Source: UBA11524 sp965646445
Lineage (GTDB): Bacteria > Bacillota > Clostridia > Christensenellales > Aristaeellaceae
Assembly: GCA_965646445.1 (NCBI GenBank)
Contig: CBFFZW010000008.1
Span: 1-64,000, forward strand
Direction of reading: 5' to 3'
Length of the DNA stretch: 64,000 bases
Shown: positions 15,527-23,356 of the stretch, in pieces
How positions within the stretch are numbered: position 1 is the stretch's first letter
How the letters are laid out: each line of letters begins with the position of its first letter
The notes under the pieces: model-generated
Told to the model about the DNA's origin: nothing
What the model saw: only the letters and a program-made list of their open reading frames with translations
Databases searched by the model: none
Program-made: the position numbers and the translations under genes

Positions 15527-17050
15527 ATGAAGCAGGCTTCCATGATCCTGGACCGGGACTTCCGCATCGGTCGGATTGATCCCCGGCTGTACGGCTCCTT
15601 TATCGAGCATCTGGGCCGGGCGGTGTACGGCGGCATTTACGAGCCCGACCATCCCACGGCGGACAAAAACGGCTTCCGCCGGGACGTGATGGAGATGGTG
15701 CGCCGCCTGCAGGTGCCGGTGGTGCGCTATCCCGGCGGCAACTTTGTTTCCGGCTTCAACTGGGAGGACTCCATCGGGGCTCGGGATCAGCGGCCCCATC
15801 GGCTGGATCTGGCCTGGTTCACCACCGAGACCAACGAGGTCGGCCTGCATGAGTTCGCCGCCTGGTGCAAGGAAGCCAACACCGAGATGATGTACGCCAT
15901 CAACCTGGGCACCCGCGGCCCGGACGACGCCCGGAACGTGGTGGAGTACTGTAACCATCCCTCCGGCAGCTACTGGAGCGACCTGCGCATCCGCAACGGC
16001 CAGAAGGAGCCCTTCGGCGTCAAGCTGTGGTGCCTGGGCAACGAAATGGACGGCCGCTGGCAGATGGGGCAGAAGACGGCCTACGAGTACGGCCGCGCCG
16101 CCAATGAAGCCGCCAAAATGATGAAGTGGGTCGATCCCACCATCGAGCTGGTGGCCTGCGGCTCCTCCTCCTACACCATGCCCACCTTCGGCACCTGGGA
16201 GTATGAGATGCTCACCCAGTGCTACGAAAACATTGACTACGTCAGCCTCCACCGCTATTACGACAACGCCTCCAACAACACGCCGGATTTCCTCGCCCGC
16301 ACCATGGATCTGGACGGCTTCATCAAAACCGTCGTTTCCATCTGCGACGCGGTGGGCGGCGCCAAGCACAGCAAAAAGAAGCTGAACCTGTCCTTCGACG
16401 AGTGGAACGTCTGGTATCACTCCAAGGAGCAGGACGACGAGGTCTGGAAGCGGGGCAAGTGGAACCGCGCCCTGCCGCTGCTGGAGGACATCTATAACTT
16501 TGAGGACGCTCTGCTGGTGGGCGCGATGCTCATCACCTTCCTGCGCAACGCCGACCGCGTGAAGGTCGCCTGCCTGGCCCAGCTGGTGAACGTCATCGCC
16601 CCCATCATGACCCGCAACGGCGGCGGCGTTTGGGCTCAGACCATCTACTGGCCCCTGATGCACGCCTCCGCTTATGGCCGCGGGGAGGCGCTGCGTCCCA
16701 TCGTCAACAGCCCCGTGTACGACTGCACGGATTACGAGAAGGTGCCGCTGCTGGACGCCACCGCCACCCTGGCTGATGACGGCAGCGTGACCATCTTCGC
16801 CGTCAACCGCGACCTGGAGGAAGACATCCGCCTCACCGCCGACCTGCGCGCCTTCGGTTCGCTGCGGGTAAAGGAGCACATCCTGCTCCACCATGACGAC
16901 GTGAAGGCCGTCAACACCGAGGAGCAGCCGGATACCGTCGCGCCCGTGACGCTGAACGACGGCAAGGTGGACGGCGGACGGCTGGATATCAAGCTGCCCA
17001 GCAAGAGCTGGAATGTGATTCGGCTGGTGTCGGAATCCCAGAATAGCTGA
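15527..17050 (+). CDS. abfA: Alpha-L-arabinofuranosidase, GH51
   Basis: 507 residues, the usual GH51 length, without a signal peptide, so probably cytoplasmic. It opens with RIDPRLYGSFIEHLGRAVYGGIYEPDHP. Catalytic residues are Glu173 (acid/base, in CLGNEMDGRW) and Glu292 (nucleophile, in SFDEWNVWY). The C-terminal beta-domain ends with LPSKSWNVIRL. The enzyme removes terminal alpha-L-arabinofuranosyl units from imported arabino-oligosaccharides. AGGAGGT precedes the ATG. It appears to be a single-gene transcript. Confidence 0.96.
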   Translation: MKQASMILDRDFRIGRIDPRLYGSFIEHLGRAVYGGIYEPDHPTADKNGFRRDVMEMVRRLQVPVVRYPGGNFVSGFNWEDSIGARDQRPHRLDLAWFTTETNEVGLHEFAAWCKEANTEMMYAINLGTRGPDDARNVVEYCNHPSGSYWSDLRIRNGQKEPFGVKLWCLGNEMDGRWQMGQKTAYEYGRAANEAAKMMKWVDPTIELVACGSSSYTMPTFGTWEYEMLTQCYENIDYVSLHRYYDNASNNTPDFLARTMDLDGFIKTVVSICDAVGGAKHSKKKLNLSFDEWNVWYHSKEQDDEVWKRGKWNRALPLLEDIYNFEDALLVGAMLITFLRNADRVKVACLAQLVNVIAPIMTRNGGGVWAQTIYWPLMHASAYGRGEALRPIVNSPVYDCTDYEKVPLLDATATLADDGSVTIFAVNRDLEEDIRLTADLRAFGSLRVKEHILLHHDDVKAVNTEEQPDTVAPVTLNDGKVDGGRLDIKLPSKSWNVIRLVSESQNS

Positions 17051-17111
17051 AGAAACCTTTCTTTCTGATAATAGCTGCCCGGATAACGGAAAACTACCCA
17101 CCACCTCCATC

Positions 17112-17225
17112 GGTACCAGTCCCATGTGCAACCACACCGCGAAGCCAGAACAGACGACAGCACTGCCACCTGCTGGACACTCGCCTGCATGGCTTTGCGG
17201 TGTGGTTGCACATGGGGCTGGTACC
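17112..17225. repeat. Long inverted repeat (36-bp arms, 42-nt spacer)
   Basis: The arms 17112-17147 and 17190-17225 match as reverse complements except at two positions. In a plus-strand transcript both exceptions become G-U pairs, giving an uninterrupted 36-bp stem. Minus-strand RNA would have two A-C mismatches. Each arm starts or ends at GGTACC. A further CTATAAGGG/CCCTTATAG pair (17233-17301) follows. No gene lies in 17051-17420. Confidence 0.85.
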
Positions 17226-17380
17226 GGCGGTTCCTATAAGGGCCTGGCAGCCATCAGGCCCCGCAGGGTGGCCCGCCTTGCTGATTCCCAATCCCTTATA
17301 GTTGCGGCCCGAAGGTTTCCAAAGGGCGATCGGAAAGCCCTTTGGTCACCCCGCAGAGCGAGAACCCTGCCTGAATGTAA

Positions 17381-17418
17381 AAGGGCCTCGCAAGGAATCG
17401 TACCCTTGCGAGGCCCTT
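17381..17418. terminator. Bidirectional terminator between abfA and yfcE
   Basis: Perfect 15-bp stem AAGGGCCTCGCAAGG/CCTTGCGAGGCCCTT with an 8-nt loop. On the minus strand it runs into TTTTACATTC directly after the yfcE stop. Confidence 0.85.
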
Positions 17419-17420
17419 GA

Positions 17421-17966
17421 TTATGTCATTTGCCAGGACATCCGAGTTTTCCCGTCCATATCCTTCCAGGTGAAGTCGTTGTCCTCCAGCGTCATATAGC
17501 CGTGCCAGCTGTCCCCCTTGGGGATGGCCACGCTGCCCGGGTTCAGCACCATGACGCCGCCGCGCTCCTCCCGGCAGGGAATGTGCGTATGTCCATGGAG
17601 AAGTACGTCCCCCGGCTTCAGCGGCGGCAGATGATCGATGTTCCAGTGATGCCCATGGGTGATGTAAACCAGGCGGCGGCCCAGGGGCAGCAGCGCGTAA
17701 TCCGCCAGCACCGGGAAGGACAAAACCATCTGATCCACCTCGGCCTCGCAGTTGCCCCGGACGCACAGGATCTCATCGGCGCAGGCGTTCAGCATGGCAA
17801 TCACTGCCTTGGGATCATAGCCCTCGGGCAGGTCGTTGCGGGGGCCATGGTAAAGGATGTCCCCCAGGAGGATCAGCCTGTCCGCGCCCTCCGCGCGATA
17901 CGCCGTCAGCAGCCGCTCACACCACAGGGCGGAGCCGTGGATGTCCGACGCCATCAGCCACTTCAT
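17421..17966 (-). CDS. yfcE: YfcE/MJ0936-type metallophosphodiesterase
   Basis: 181 residues with the calcineurin-like signature: SDIHGS (8-13), LLGDILYHGPRND, VRGNCEAEVD, THGHHWN and HGHTHIP, which coordinate two metal ions. The family hydrolyses phosphodiesters; the physiological substrate is unsettled. It starts 3 nt after the lysA stop and is the last gene of that transcript. Confidence 0.93.
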   Translation of the reverse strand: MKWLMASDIHGSALWCERLLTAYRAEGADRLILLGDILYHGPRNDLPEGYDPKAVIAMLNACADEILCVRGNCEAEVDQMVLSFPVLADYALLPLGRRLVYITHGHHWNIDHLPPLKPGDVLLHGHTHIPCREERGGVMVLNPGSVAIPKGDSWHGYMTLEDNDFTWKDMDGKTRMSWQMT

Positions 17967-17969
17967 GTG

Positions 17970-19232
17970 TTACTCCTTCAGGCCCAGCTTGGCCGCAGCG
18001 GGGTCGATGTCGAGGGTGGCAAAGTAGTCCTGATTGGTTTCCGCCCGGCGGATCAGCTGGTAGCCGCCGTCCTCCCGGTACAGCACCTCGGCGGAGCGCA
18101 GGCGACCGTTGTAATTATAGCCCATGGAGTGGCCGTGAGCGCCGGTATCGTGAATCACCACGATGTCCCCCTCGTCGATGCGGGGTAGCGCCCGCTCCAC
18201 GGCAAATTTGTCGTTGTTCTCGCACAGTGAGCCGGTAATATCATAGACATGGTCGCAGGGCCAGTCCCGCTTGCCGCACACCGTGATGTGGTGGTACGCG
18301 CCGTACATAGCGGGACGCATCAGGTTGGCGGCGCAGGCGTCCAGGCCGATGTAATGACGGTAAATATCCTTGTGATGGGTGGCATGGGTCACCAGCCAGC
18401 CAATGGGGCCGGTCATCCAGCGGCCCAGCTCGGTCTTGATGGCCACGCCGCCCTGGGGGAAGATGTCCTCGTAGACCCGGCGCACGCCCTCACCCACGGC
18501 CATGATGTCCGTGGTCTCCTGATCCGGGCGATAGGGAATGCCCACGCCGCCGGACAGATTGATGAAGGCCAGGTCGATGCCGACCTCCGCCGCCAGATCC
18601 CGGCCGCAGGTGAAAAGAATCTTTGCCAAGGCGGGGTAATAGCCGTTGTCCACCGTGTTGGAGGACAGGAAGGCATGGAGGCCGAAGCGCTTCACCCCCA
18701 GGGCCTTCAGGCGCGTCAGGCCCTCCCGCAGCTGATCGTAGGTGAAGCCGTACTTCGATTCGCTGGGATTGCCCATGATGGTGTTGCCGATGACGAAATC
18801 CCCGCCGGGATTGTAGCGGCAGCAGATGGTTTCAGGGATGCCGCCGTGCTTCTCCAGGAGGTCTATATGGGTGATGTCGTCCAGGTTGACATAGGCCCCC
18901 AGCTTCCGGGCATAGTCAAACTCCTGGGGCGGCATGGCGTTGGCGGAAAACATGATGTCCCGCCCGCCGAAGCCGCAGGCCTCCGCCAGCATCAGCTCCG
19001 TCTCCGAGGAGCAGTCCACCCCGCAGCCCTCCTCCTTGAGGATGCGCAGGATGGCCGGGTTGGGCAGCGCCTTCACGGCGAAATATTCCTGAAAATCCTC
19101 GCACCAGGCAAAGGCGGCGTTCAGCGCCCGTGCGTTGCGTCGAAGACCCGCTGCATCATAAAGGTGAAAAGGGGTGGCAAAGCGCTCGCAGGCCCCCTCG
19201 AAAACAGCGTCCGAAAGCGAAAAATTGGGCAT
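17970..19232 (-). CDS. lysA: Diaminopimelate decarboxylase
   Basis: 420 residues of the fold-III PLP-dependent decarboxylase family. EYFAVKA carries the PLP-binding Lys54, with SGGVGIPY as the phosphate-binding loop, ELGRWMTGPIGWLV and ITGSLCENNDKFA as substrate and cross-subunit catalytic blocks. It decarboxylates meso-diaminopimelate to lysine. The usual HxHIGS motif is altered to LHAFLSS, so a relative such as carboxynorspermidine decarboxylase cannot be fully excluded. A clear promoter lies at 19280-19308. Confidence 0.85.
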   Translation of the reverse strand: MPNFSLSDAVFEGACERFATPFHLYDAAGLRRNARALNAAFAWCEDFQEYFAVKALPNPAILRILKEEGCGVDCSSETELMLAEACGFGGRDIMFSANAMPPQEFDYARKLGAYVNLDDITHIDLLEKHGGIPETICCRYNPGGDFVIGNTIMGNPSESKYGFTYDQLREGLTRLKALGVKRFGLHAFLSSNTVDNGYYPALAKILFTCGRDLAAEVGIDLAFINLSGGVGIPYRPDQETTDIMAVGEGVRRVYEDIFPQGGVAIKTELGRWMTGPIGWLVTHATHHKDIYRHYIGLDACAANLMRPAMYGAYHHITVCGKRDWPCDHVYDITGSLCENNDKFAVERALPRIDEGDIVVIHDTGAHGHSMGYNYNGRLRSAEVLYREDGGYQLIRRAETNQDYFATLDIDPAAAKLGLKE

Positions 19233-19279
19233 GGTTCGTCACTCCGTACAGATATTCGCTGAAAAAAATCAGCGCTCCT

Positions 19280-19308
19280 ATTGTAGTATACAATCCGGCA
19301 GAATGCAA
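19280..19308 (-). promoter_or_regulatory. Promoter of lysA-yfcE
   Basis: TTGCAT (19308-19303), a 17-nt spacer and TACAAT (19285-19280) on the minus strand, followed by a CGCTGA/TCAGCG mini-hairpin in the leader. Confidence 0.75.
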
Positions 19309-19402
19309 GTTTTTCCGATGTTTCCCTCCATAGAAAAAAGCTCCTAAAAAACGGAGAAGCTGACCGCTTCTCCGTTCATATTATCGGCAACGCCCGGGAG
19401 GT

Positions 19403-19577
19403 GTCGGAGGTCTCGCACGCCCTCCGACCTTCAATCGAAAATCGGCGGCATGTACGGCGATTTTCGTGCGATTTCGTTAGAAATCGCTTCCTTACAGGAC
19501 TTCCCGACCGGGAGCTTGCGCAGCAAGCGACCAGGGAAGTCCTGCAAACTCGTCAAAGTGGCTGTGCCACTTTGACG
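19403..19577. repeat. Multi-hairpin intergenic repeat, copy 2
   Basis: Modules in order: GTCGGAGG/CCTCCGAC hairpin, ATCGAAAATCGGCGGCATGT leading into GTACGGCGATTTTCG, GCGATTTCGTTAGAAATCGC hairpin, a GGACTTCCC/GGGAAGTCC pair, and a terminal GTCAAAGTGGC/GCCACTTTGAC hairpin. It closely matches copy 3 at 44517. It lies directly after the stop of the minus-strand kinase gene and may serve as its terminator. Confidence 0.8.
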
Positions 19578-19584
19578 AACCAGT

Positions 19585-20340
19585 TTACTGGTATTCCACC
19601 ACGTCAGCCCACTTCAGCAGCAGTTCCTTTTCCTCGGACTTGCCCTTCAGGGACTGGCTGGCGGCCACGATGGGGATCCACTTCTGCACATACTGCTTGG
19701 CCGTGTCGCTCTTGGCGCAGAACAGGTTCAAATACTTCTCGGCCAGGGCTTCCTTGCCGTCCAGCACCAGCAGCAGGTAGGTGCGGGCGGCGTCCGCGGA
19801 GGCGTTGCCCTGAGTGGCATGGGCCCAGTCCAGGATAAAGGCCTGGCCGTCGGGCTTGATGATCACGTTGGAGGGGTTGAAGTCGCCATGGCAGACCTTT
19901 TTATGCTCGTGCATGGAGGCCAGGCGGGTGTGCAGCTCATAGCGGGTGGTGGCGTCCAGATAAGCGTGGGTAGCGCTGATCTCCCGCTGCATCTTATCCC
20001 GCAGGGAGTTGAGCATTTCGCAGGTATGGCTGTGAATTTCCAGCTGGATGTCCACAAACCGCTCCAGATACTCATCCTCCTTGTCAGGATTCTCCGCCAT
20101 CAGCTGACTCAGCGGCTTGCCCTCGATATACTCGGTGACGATAGCCCACTGGCCGTTCACCTTGGCGACGCCCTGCAGCTTGGGGATGTTCAGCCCGGTC
20201 TGCTCCACGCGGGCAGTGTTCAGAGCCTCGTTGAGCACGTCGGCGGTGTTGAATTCCTCGCTGAACAGCTTGACGACCGACTCACCGTTGCGATAAATGG
20301 TCTTGTTTTCTCTTTGCGCAATCACGTTATCCAGATTCAT
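19585..20340 (-). CDS. Aminoglycoside phosphotransferase (APH)-family kinase
   Basis: 251 residues with a small kinase fold. The catalytic loop is CHGDFNPSNVII (Asp153), the metal-binding motif is ILDWAHATQG (Asp171), and YIEGKPLSQLM forms the hinge. APH-type enzymes phosphorylate antibiotics or small metabolites such as choline or sugars. Nothing here identifies the substrate, and a metabolic role is as likely as resistance. It follows adhE by 85 nt with its own GGAGGGTC ribosome site. Confidence 0.85.
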   Translation of the reverse strand: MNLDNVIAQRENKTIYRNGESVVKLFSEEFNTADVLNEALNTARVEQTGLNIPKLQGVAKVNGQWAIVTEYIEGKPLSQLMAENPDKEDEYLERFVDIQLEIHSHTCEMLNSLRDKMQREISATHAYLDATTRYELHTRLASMHEHKKVCHGDFNPSNVIIKPDGQAFILDWAHATQGNASADAARTYLLLVLDGKEALAEKYLNLFCAKSDTAKQYVQKWIPIVAASQSLKGKSEEKELLLKWADVVEYQ

Positions 20341-20425
20341 GCGATGACCCTCCTTGCAATATCAGCATTGAAAATGCGGGGCACGATGATGGTATGAATT
20401 CGCCGCCTATGGCAAATTCTCCTGC

Positions 20426-23029
20426 TTACTCGCCATAGTAGGCGCGCAGGTACATCTCCTTGAGCTCGCTCATCAGCGGATAACGGGGATTGGCGCCGGT
20501 GCACTGATCGTCAAAGGCCTGCTCCACCATTTCATCCAGGGTGCTGAGGAACTTCTCCTCGTCCACGCCGTATTCGCGGATGGTATCCTTGATACCCACC
20601 TGGCGCTTGAGCGCGCGGATGGCGGCAATCAGGTTTTCCACCTTCTCGTCATCGTTGGCGCCGCCGATGTTCAGGCTCTCGGCTACCTCGGCATAGCGGC
20701 GCTTGGTATGAGGATAAGCATACTGCGGGAAGGTGCCCATCTTCGCGGGAACCTCGGCGCTGTTGAAGCGGATGACCTCCTCGATCAGCAGCGCGTTGGC
20801 CACACCGTGGGGCAGGTGGTGGAAGGCGCCCAGCTTATGGGCCATGGAGTGACACACGCCCAGGAAAGCGTTGGCGAAGGCCATGCCGGCCATGGTGGCG
20901 GCGTTGGCCATCTTCTCACGGGCCACAGGATCATTGGGGCCATTGTCATAGCAGCGGGGCAGGTACTCGAAGATCAGCTTGCAGGCCTGCAGCGCAAGAC
21001 CGTCGGTGAAATCGGTCTGGAGCATGGCGGCATAGGCTTCCAGGGCATGGGTCAGGGCGTCGATGCCCGAGGCGCTGGTCAGGCCCTTGGGAGCGTTCAT
21101 CATCACGTCCGCGTCGATGATGGCCATGTTGGGCATCAGCTCATAGTCCGCCAGGGGGTACTTCACACCCGTGCGCTCATCGGTAATGACGGCGAAGGGT
21201 GTCACCTCGGAGCCGGTACCGGCGGAGGTGGGCACGGCGATGAAGTAGGCCTTCTCGCCCATCTTGGGGAAGGTGTAGGCGCGCTTGCGGATGTCCATGA
21301 AGCGCATGGCCATGTCCAGGAAGTCCACGTCGGGATGCTCGTACATCACCCACATGATCTTGCCGGCGTCCATGGCGGAGCCGCCGCCGATGGCAATGAT
21401 GACGTCAGGCTGGAAGGCGGCCATGGCCTTCGCGCCTTCCTTGGCGCAGGCCAGGGAGGGATCGGGGGCCACGTCGAAGAAGCAGGTATGGGTGATGCCC
21501 ATCTGATCCAGCTTATCGGTGATGGTCTTGGTGTAGCCGTTGTTGTACAGGAAGGAGTCGGTCACGATGAAGGCCTTCTTCTTGCCCATCACGGTCTTGA
21601 GCTCATCCAGCGCCACGGGCAGGCAGCCCTTCTTCATGTACACCTTCTGCGGTGCGCGGAACCAGAGCATATTCTCCCTCCTCTGGGCGACGGTCTTGAT
21701 GTTGATCAGGTGCTTCACGCCCACGTTCTCGGAGACGGAGTTGCCGCCCCAGGAGCCGCAGCCCAGGGTCAGGGAGGGCTTGAGCATGAAGTTGTACAGA
21801 TCGCCGATACCGCCCTGGGAGGAGGGGGTATTCACCAGGATGCGGCAGGTCTTCATCCGGGCGGCAAAGCGATCCACCAGATCCTGCCGGGTGGTGGCGT
21901 TGAGGTAGATGGAGGAGGTGTGACCGTAGCCGCCGTCAGCGATCAGCTGCTCGGCCTTGTCGAAGGCCTCGTCAATGGTGGCGGCACGGTACATGGCCAG
22001 CACGGGAGACAGCTTCTCATGGGCGAACTCCTCGGCAATATCGACACTCTCCACCTCGCCGATGAGGATCTTGGTGCTCTCGGGCACCTCCACACCGGCG
22101 ATCTTGGCGATGGTATGGGCCTTCTGACCGACGATCTTGGCATTGAGGGCGCCGTTGATGATGATGGTCTTGCGAACCTTGTCCAGCTCCTCGCCCTGCA
22201 GGAAGTAGCAGCCGCGGCTGGCGAATTCGGCCTTCACCTGGTCGTAGATGCTGTCCAGCACGATGGTGGACTGCTCGGAGGCGCAGATCATGCCGTTGTC
22301 AAAGGTCTTGGAGTGAATGATGGAGTTGACGGCCACCTGCACGTCCGCGCTCTCGTCGATGATGGCGGGGGTGTTGCCCGCGCCCACGCCCAGAGCGGGC
22401 TTGCCGGAGGAGTAAGCCGCCTTCACCATGCCGGGGCCGCCGGTGGCCAGGATGATGTCGGCCTCCTTCATGGCCATGTTGGTCAGCTCCAGGCTGGGAA
22501 TGTCCACCCAGGCAATGATGCCCTCGGGCGCACCCGCAGCCACAGCGGCCTCCAGCACGATCTTCGCGGCCTCAATGGTGGACTTCTTCGCCCGGGGATG
22601 GGGAGAAATGATGATGCCGTTGCGGGTCTTCAGACAGATCAGGGTCTTGAAGATCGCGGTGGACGTGGGGTTGGTGGTGGGGATGACCGCCGCCACCACG
22701 CCGATGGGCTCCGCCACCTTCTGGATGCCGAAGCTGTCGTCCTTCTCGATCACGCCGCAGGTCTTTGTATCCTTATAGGCATTGTAGATATACTCGGCGG
22801 CGTAATGGTTCTTGATAACCTTGTCCTCCACCACGCCCATGCCGGTTTCTTCCACCGCCATCTTGGCCAGCGGAATCCGCATCCGATTGGCTGCCAGGGC
22901 CGCTGCCTGGAAAATGTTGTCCACCTGATCCTGGGTATAGGTCGCGTACAGCTTTTGCGCCTCGCGCACCCGCTTCAGCGCCTCCTCAAAGCTTTGCACA
23001 TTATCCACAATGGGGTATTCCTTCGCCAT
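20426..23029 (-). CDS. adhE: Bifunctional acetaldehyde-CoA/alcohol dehydrogenase
   Basis: 867 residues, typical for AdhE. The N-terminal aldehyde-dehydrogenase half contains GMICASEQS with the catalytic Cys and GVGAGNTPAIID. The C-terminal iron-dependent alcohol dehydrogenase half contains AIGGGSAMDAGKIMW, DALTHALEAYAA and CHSMAHKLGAFHHLPHG, whose His residues bind iron. It reduces acetyl-CoA to ethanol, reoxidising two NADH per acetyl-CoA in fermentation. Its promoter overlaps a Rex-like operator, consistent with NADH/NAD+ control. Confidence 0.98.
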   Translation of the reverse strand: MAKEYPIVDNVQSFEEALKRVREAQKLYATYTQDQVDNIFQAAALAANRMRIPLAKMAVEETGMGVVEDKVIKNHYAAEYIYNAYKDTKTCGVIEKDDSFGIQKVAEPIGVVAAVIPTTNPTSTAIFKTLICLKTRNGIIISPHPRAKKSTIEAAKIVLEAAVAAGAPEGIIAWVDIPSLELTNMAMKEADIILATGGPGMVKAAYSSGKPALGVGAGNTPAIIDESADVQVAVNSIIHSKTFDNGMICASEQSTIVLDSIYDQVKAEFASRGCYFLQGEELDKVRKTIIINGALNAKIVGQKAHTIAKIAGVEVPESTKILIGEVESVDIAEEFAHEKLSPVLAMYRAATIDEAFDKAEQLIADGGYGHTSSIYLNATTRQDLVDRFAARMKTCRILVNTPSSQGGIGDLYNFMLKPSLTLGCGSWGGNSVSENVGVKHLINIKTVAQRRENMLWFRAPQKVYMKKGCLPVALDELKTVMGKKKAFIVTDSFLYNNGYTKTITDKLDQMGITHTCFFDVAPDPSLACAKEGAKAMAAFQPDVIIAIGGGSAMDAGKIMWVMYEHPDVDFLDMAMRFMDIRKRAYTFPKMGEKAYFIAVPTSAGTGSEVTPFAVITDERTGVKYPLADYELMPNMAIIDADVMMNAPKGLTSASGIDALTHALEAYAAMLQTDFTDGLALQACKLIFEYLPRCYDNGPNDPVAREKMANAATMAGMAFANAFLGVCHSMAHKLGAFHHLPHGVANALLIEEVIRFNSAEVPAKMGTFPQYAYPHTKRRYAEVAESLNIGGANDDEKVENLIAAIRALKRQVGIKDTIREYGVDEEKFLSTLDEMVEQAFDDQCTGANPRYPLMSELKEMYLRAYYGE

Positions 23030-23117
23030 GTCGCTCTCTCCTTCATGCTGTTCGTCGCGGCAGTCGTTTTCTTGGAAACATCAGGATGTCCGGGAATCTT
23101 TCCCTTCATCCGACAAC

Positions 23118-23146
23118 AGTGTATCAGATTGTTAAATCATTGTCAA
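23118..23146 (-). promoter_or_regulatory. adhE promoter with Rex-like operator
   Basis: TTGACA (23146-23141), a 17-nt spacer and TACACT (23123-23118). The plus-strand 18-mer TTGTTAAATCATTGTCAA (23129-23146) resembles the clostridial Rex site TTGTTAANNNNTTAACAA, with two mismatches in one half. It overlaps the -35 and spacer. Rex represses fermentation genes when NADH/NAD+ is low. Confidence 0.75.
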
Positions 23147-23196
23147 TACCTTTTTCACACGATGCGGCGATATTTTTTCGCCCATTTCTCTCCATG

Positions 23197-23234
23197 AAAA
23201 AGCCGCGTCGTTCATCATGGATGAAGGACGCGGC
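23197..23234 (-). terminator. Terminator of the GH43 operon
   Basis: GCCGCGTC/GACGCGGC hairpin with an extended TTCAT/ATGAA inner stem, followed on the minus strand by TTTTTC. It lies 120 nt after the GH43 stop. The remainder of 23030-23356 holds the adhE leader and promoter and nothing else I can identify. Confidence 0.75.
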
Positions 23235-23356
23235 AGGGGAGCAAAAAAGTGGCAGGCGCCTAATGAATGGTCTATGCACAGTCGACGCTTTCCATGCGCC
23301 GGCCATCCGGCTTTGTCCCCTTGCCAAGAAGCGACCGATGCGCGGATACGCCGCCG

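Noticed and set aside
15500..17137. Minus-strand open frame opposite the arabinofuranosidase gene.
   Set aside because: The plus strand contains both GH51 catalytic glutamates and a proper promoter and ribosome site; the minus frame is compositional.
17112..17225. Integron attC site or insertion-sequence ends.
   Set aside because: Arms are nearly perfect over 36 bp with no attC core (GTTRRRY) and no transposase or integrase nearby. It is kept as a structured repeat only.
17230..17301. Possible T-box-like element (AGGGTGGCCCGCC resembles the T-box AGGGTGGNACCGCG).
   Set aside because: The essential ACC part is changed, no specifier-loop stem was recognised, and the element points away from any aminoacyl-tRNA synthetase or biosynthesis gene and towards a terminator.
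19585..20340. Aminoglycoside-resistance gene.
   Set aside because: The kinase motifs fit the broad APH family, but nothing points to antibiotics as substrate and the neighbours (adhE, lysA) are metabolic.
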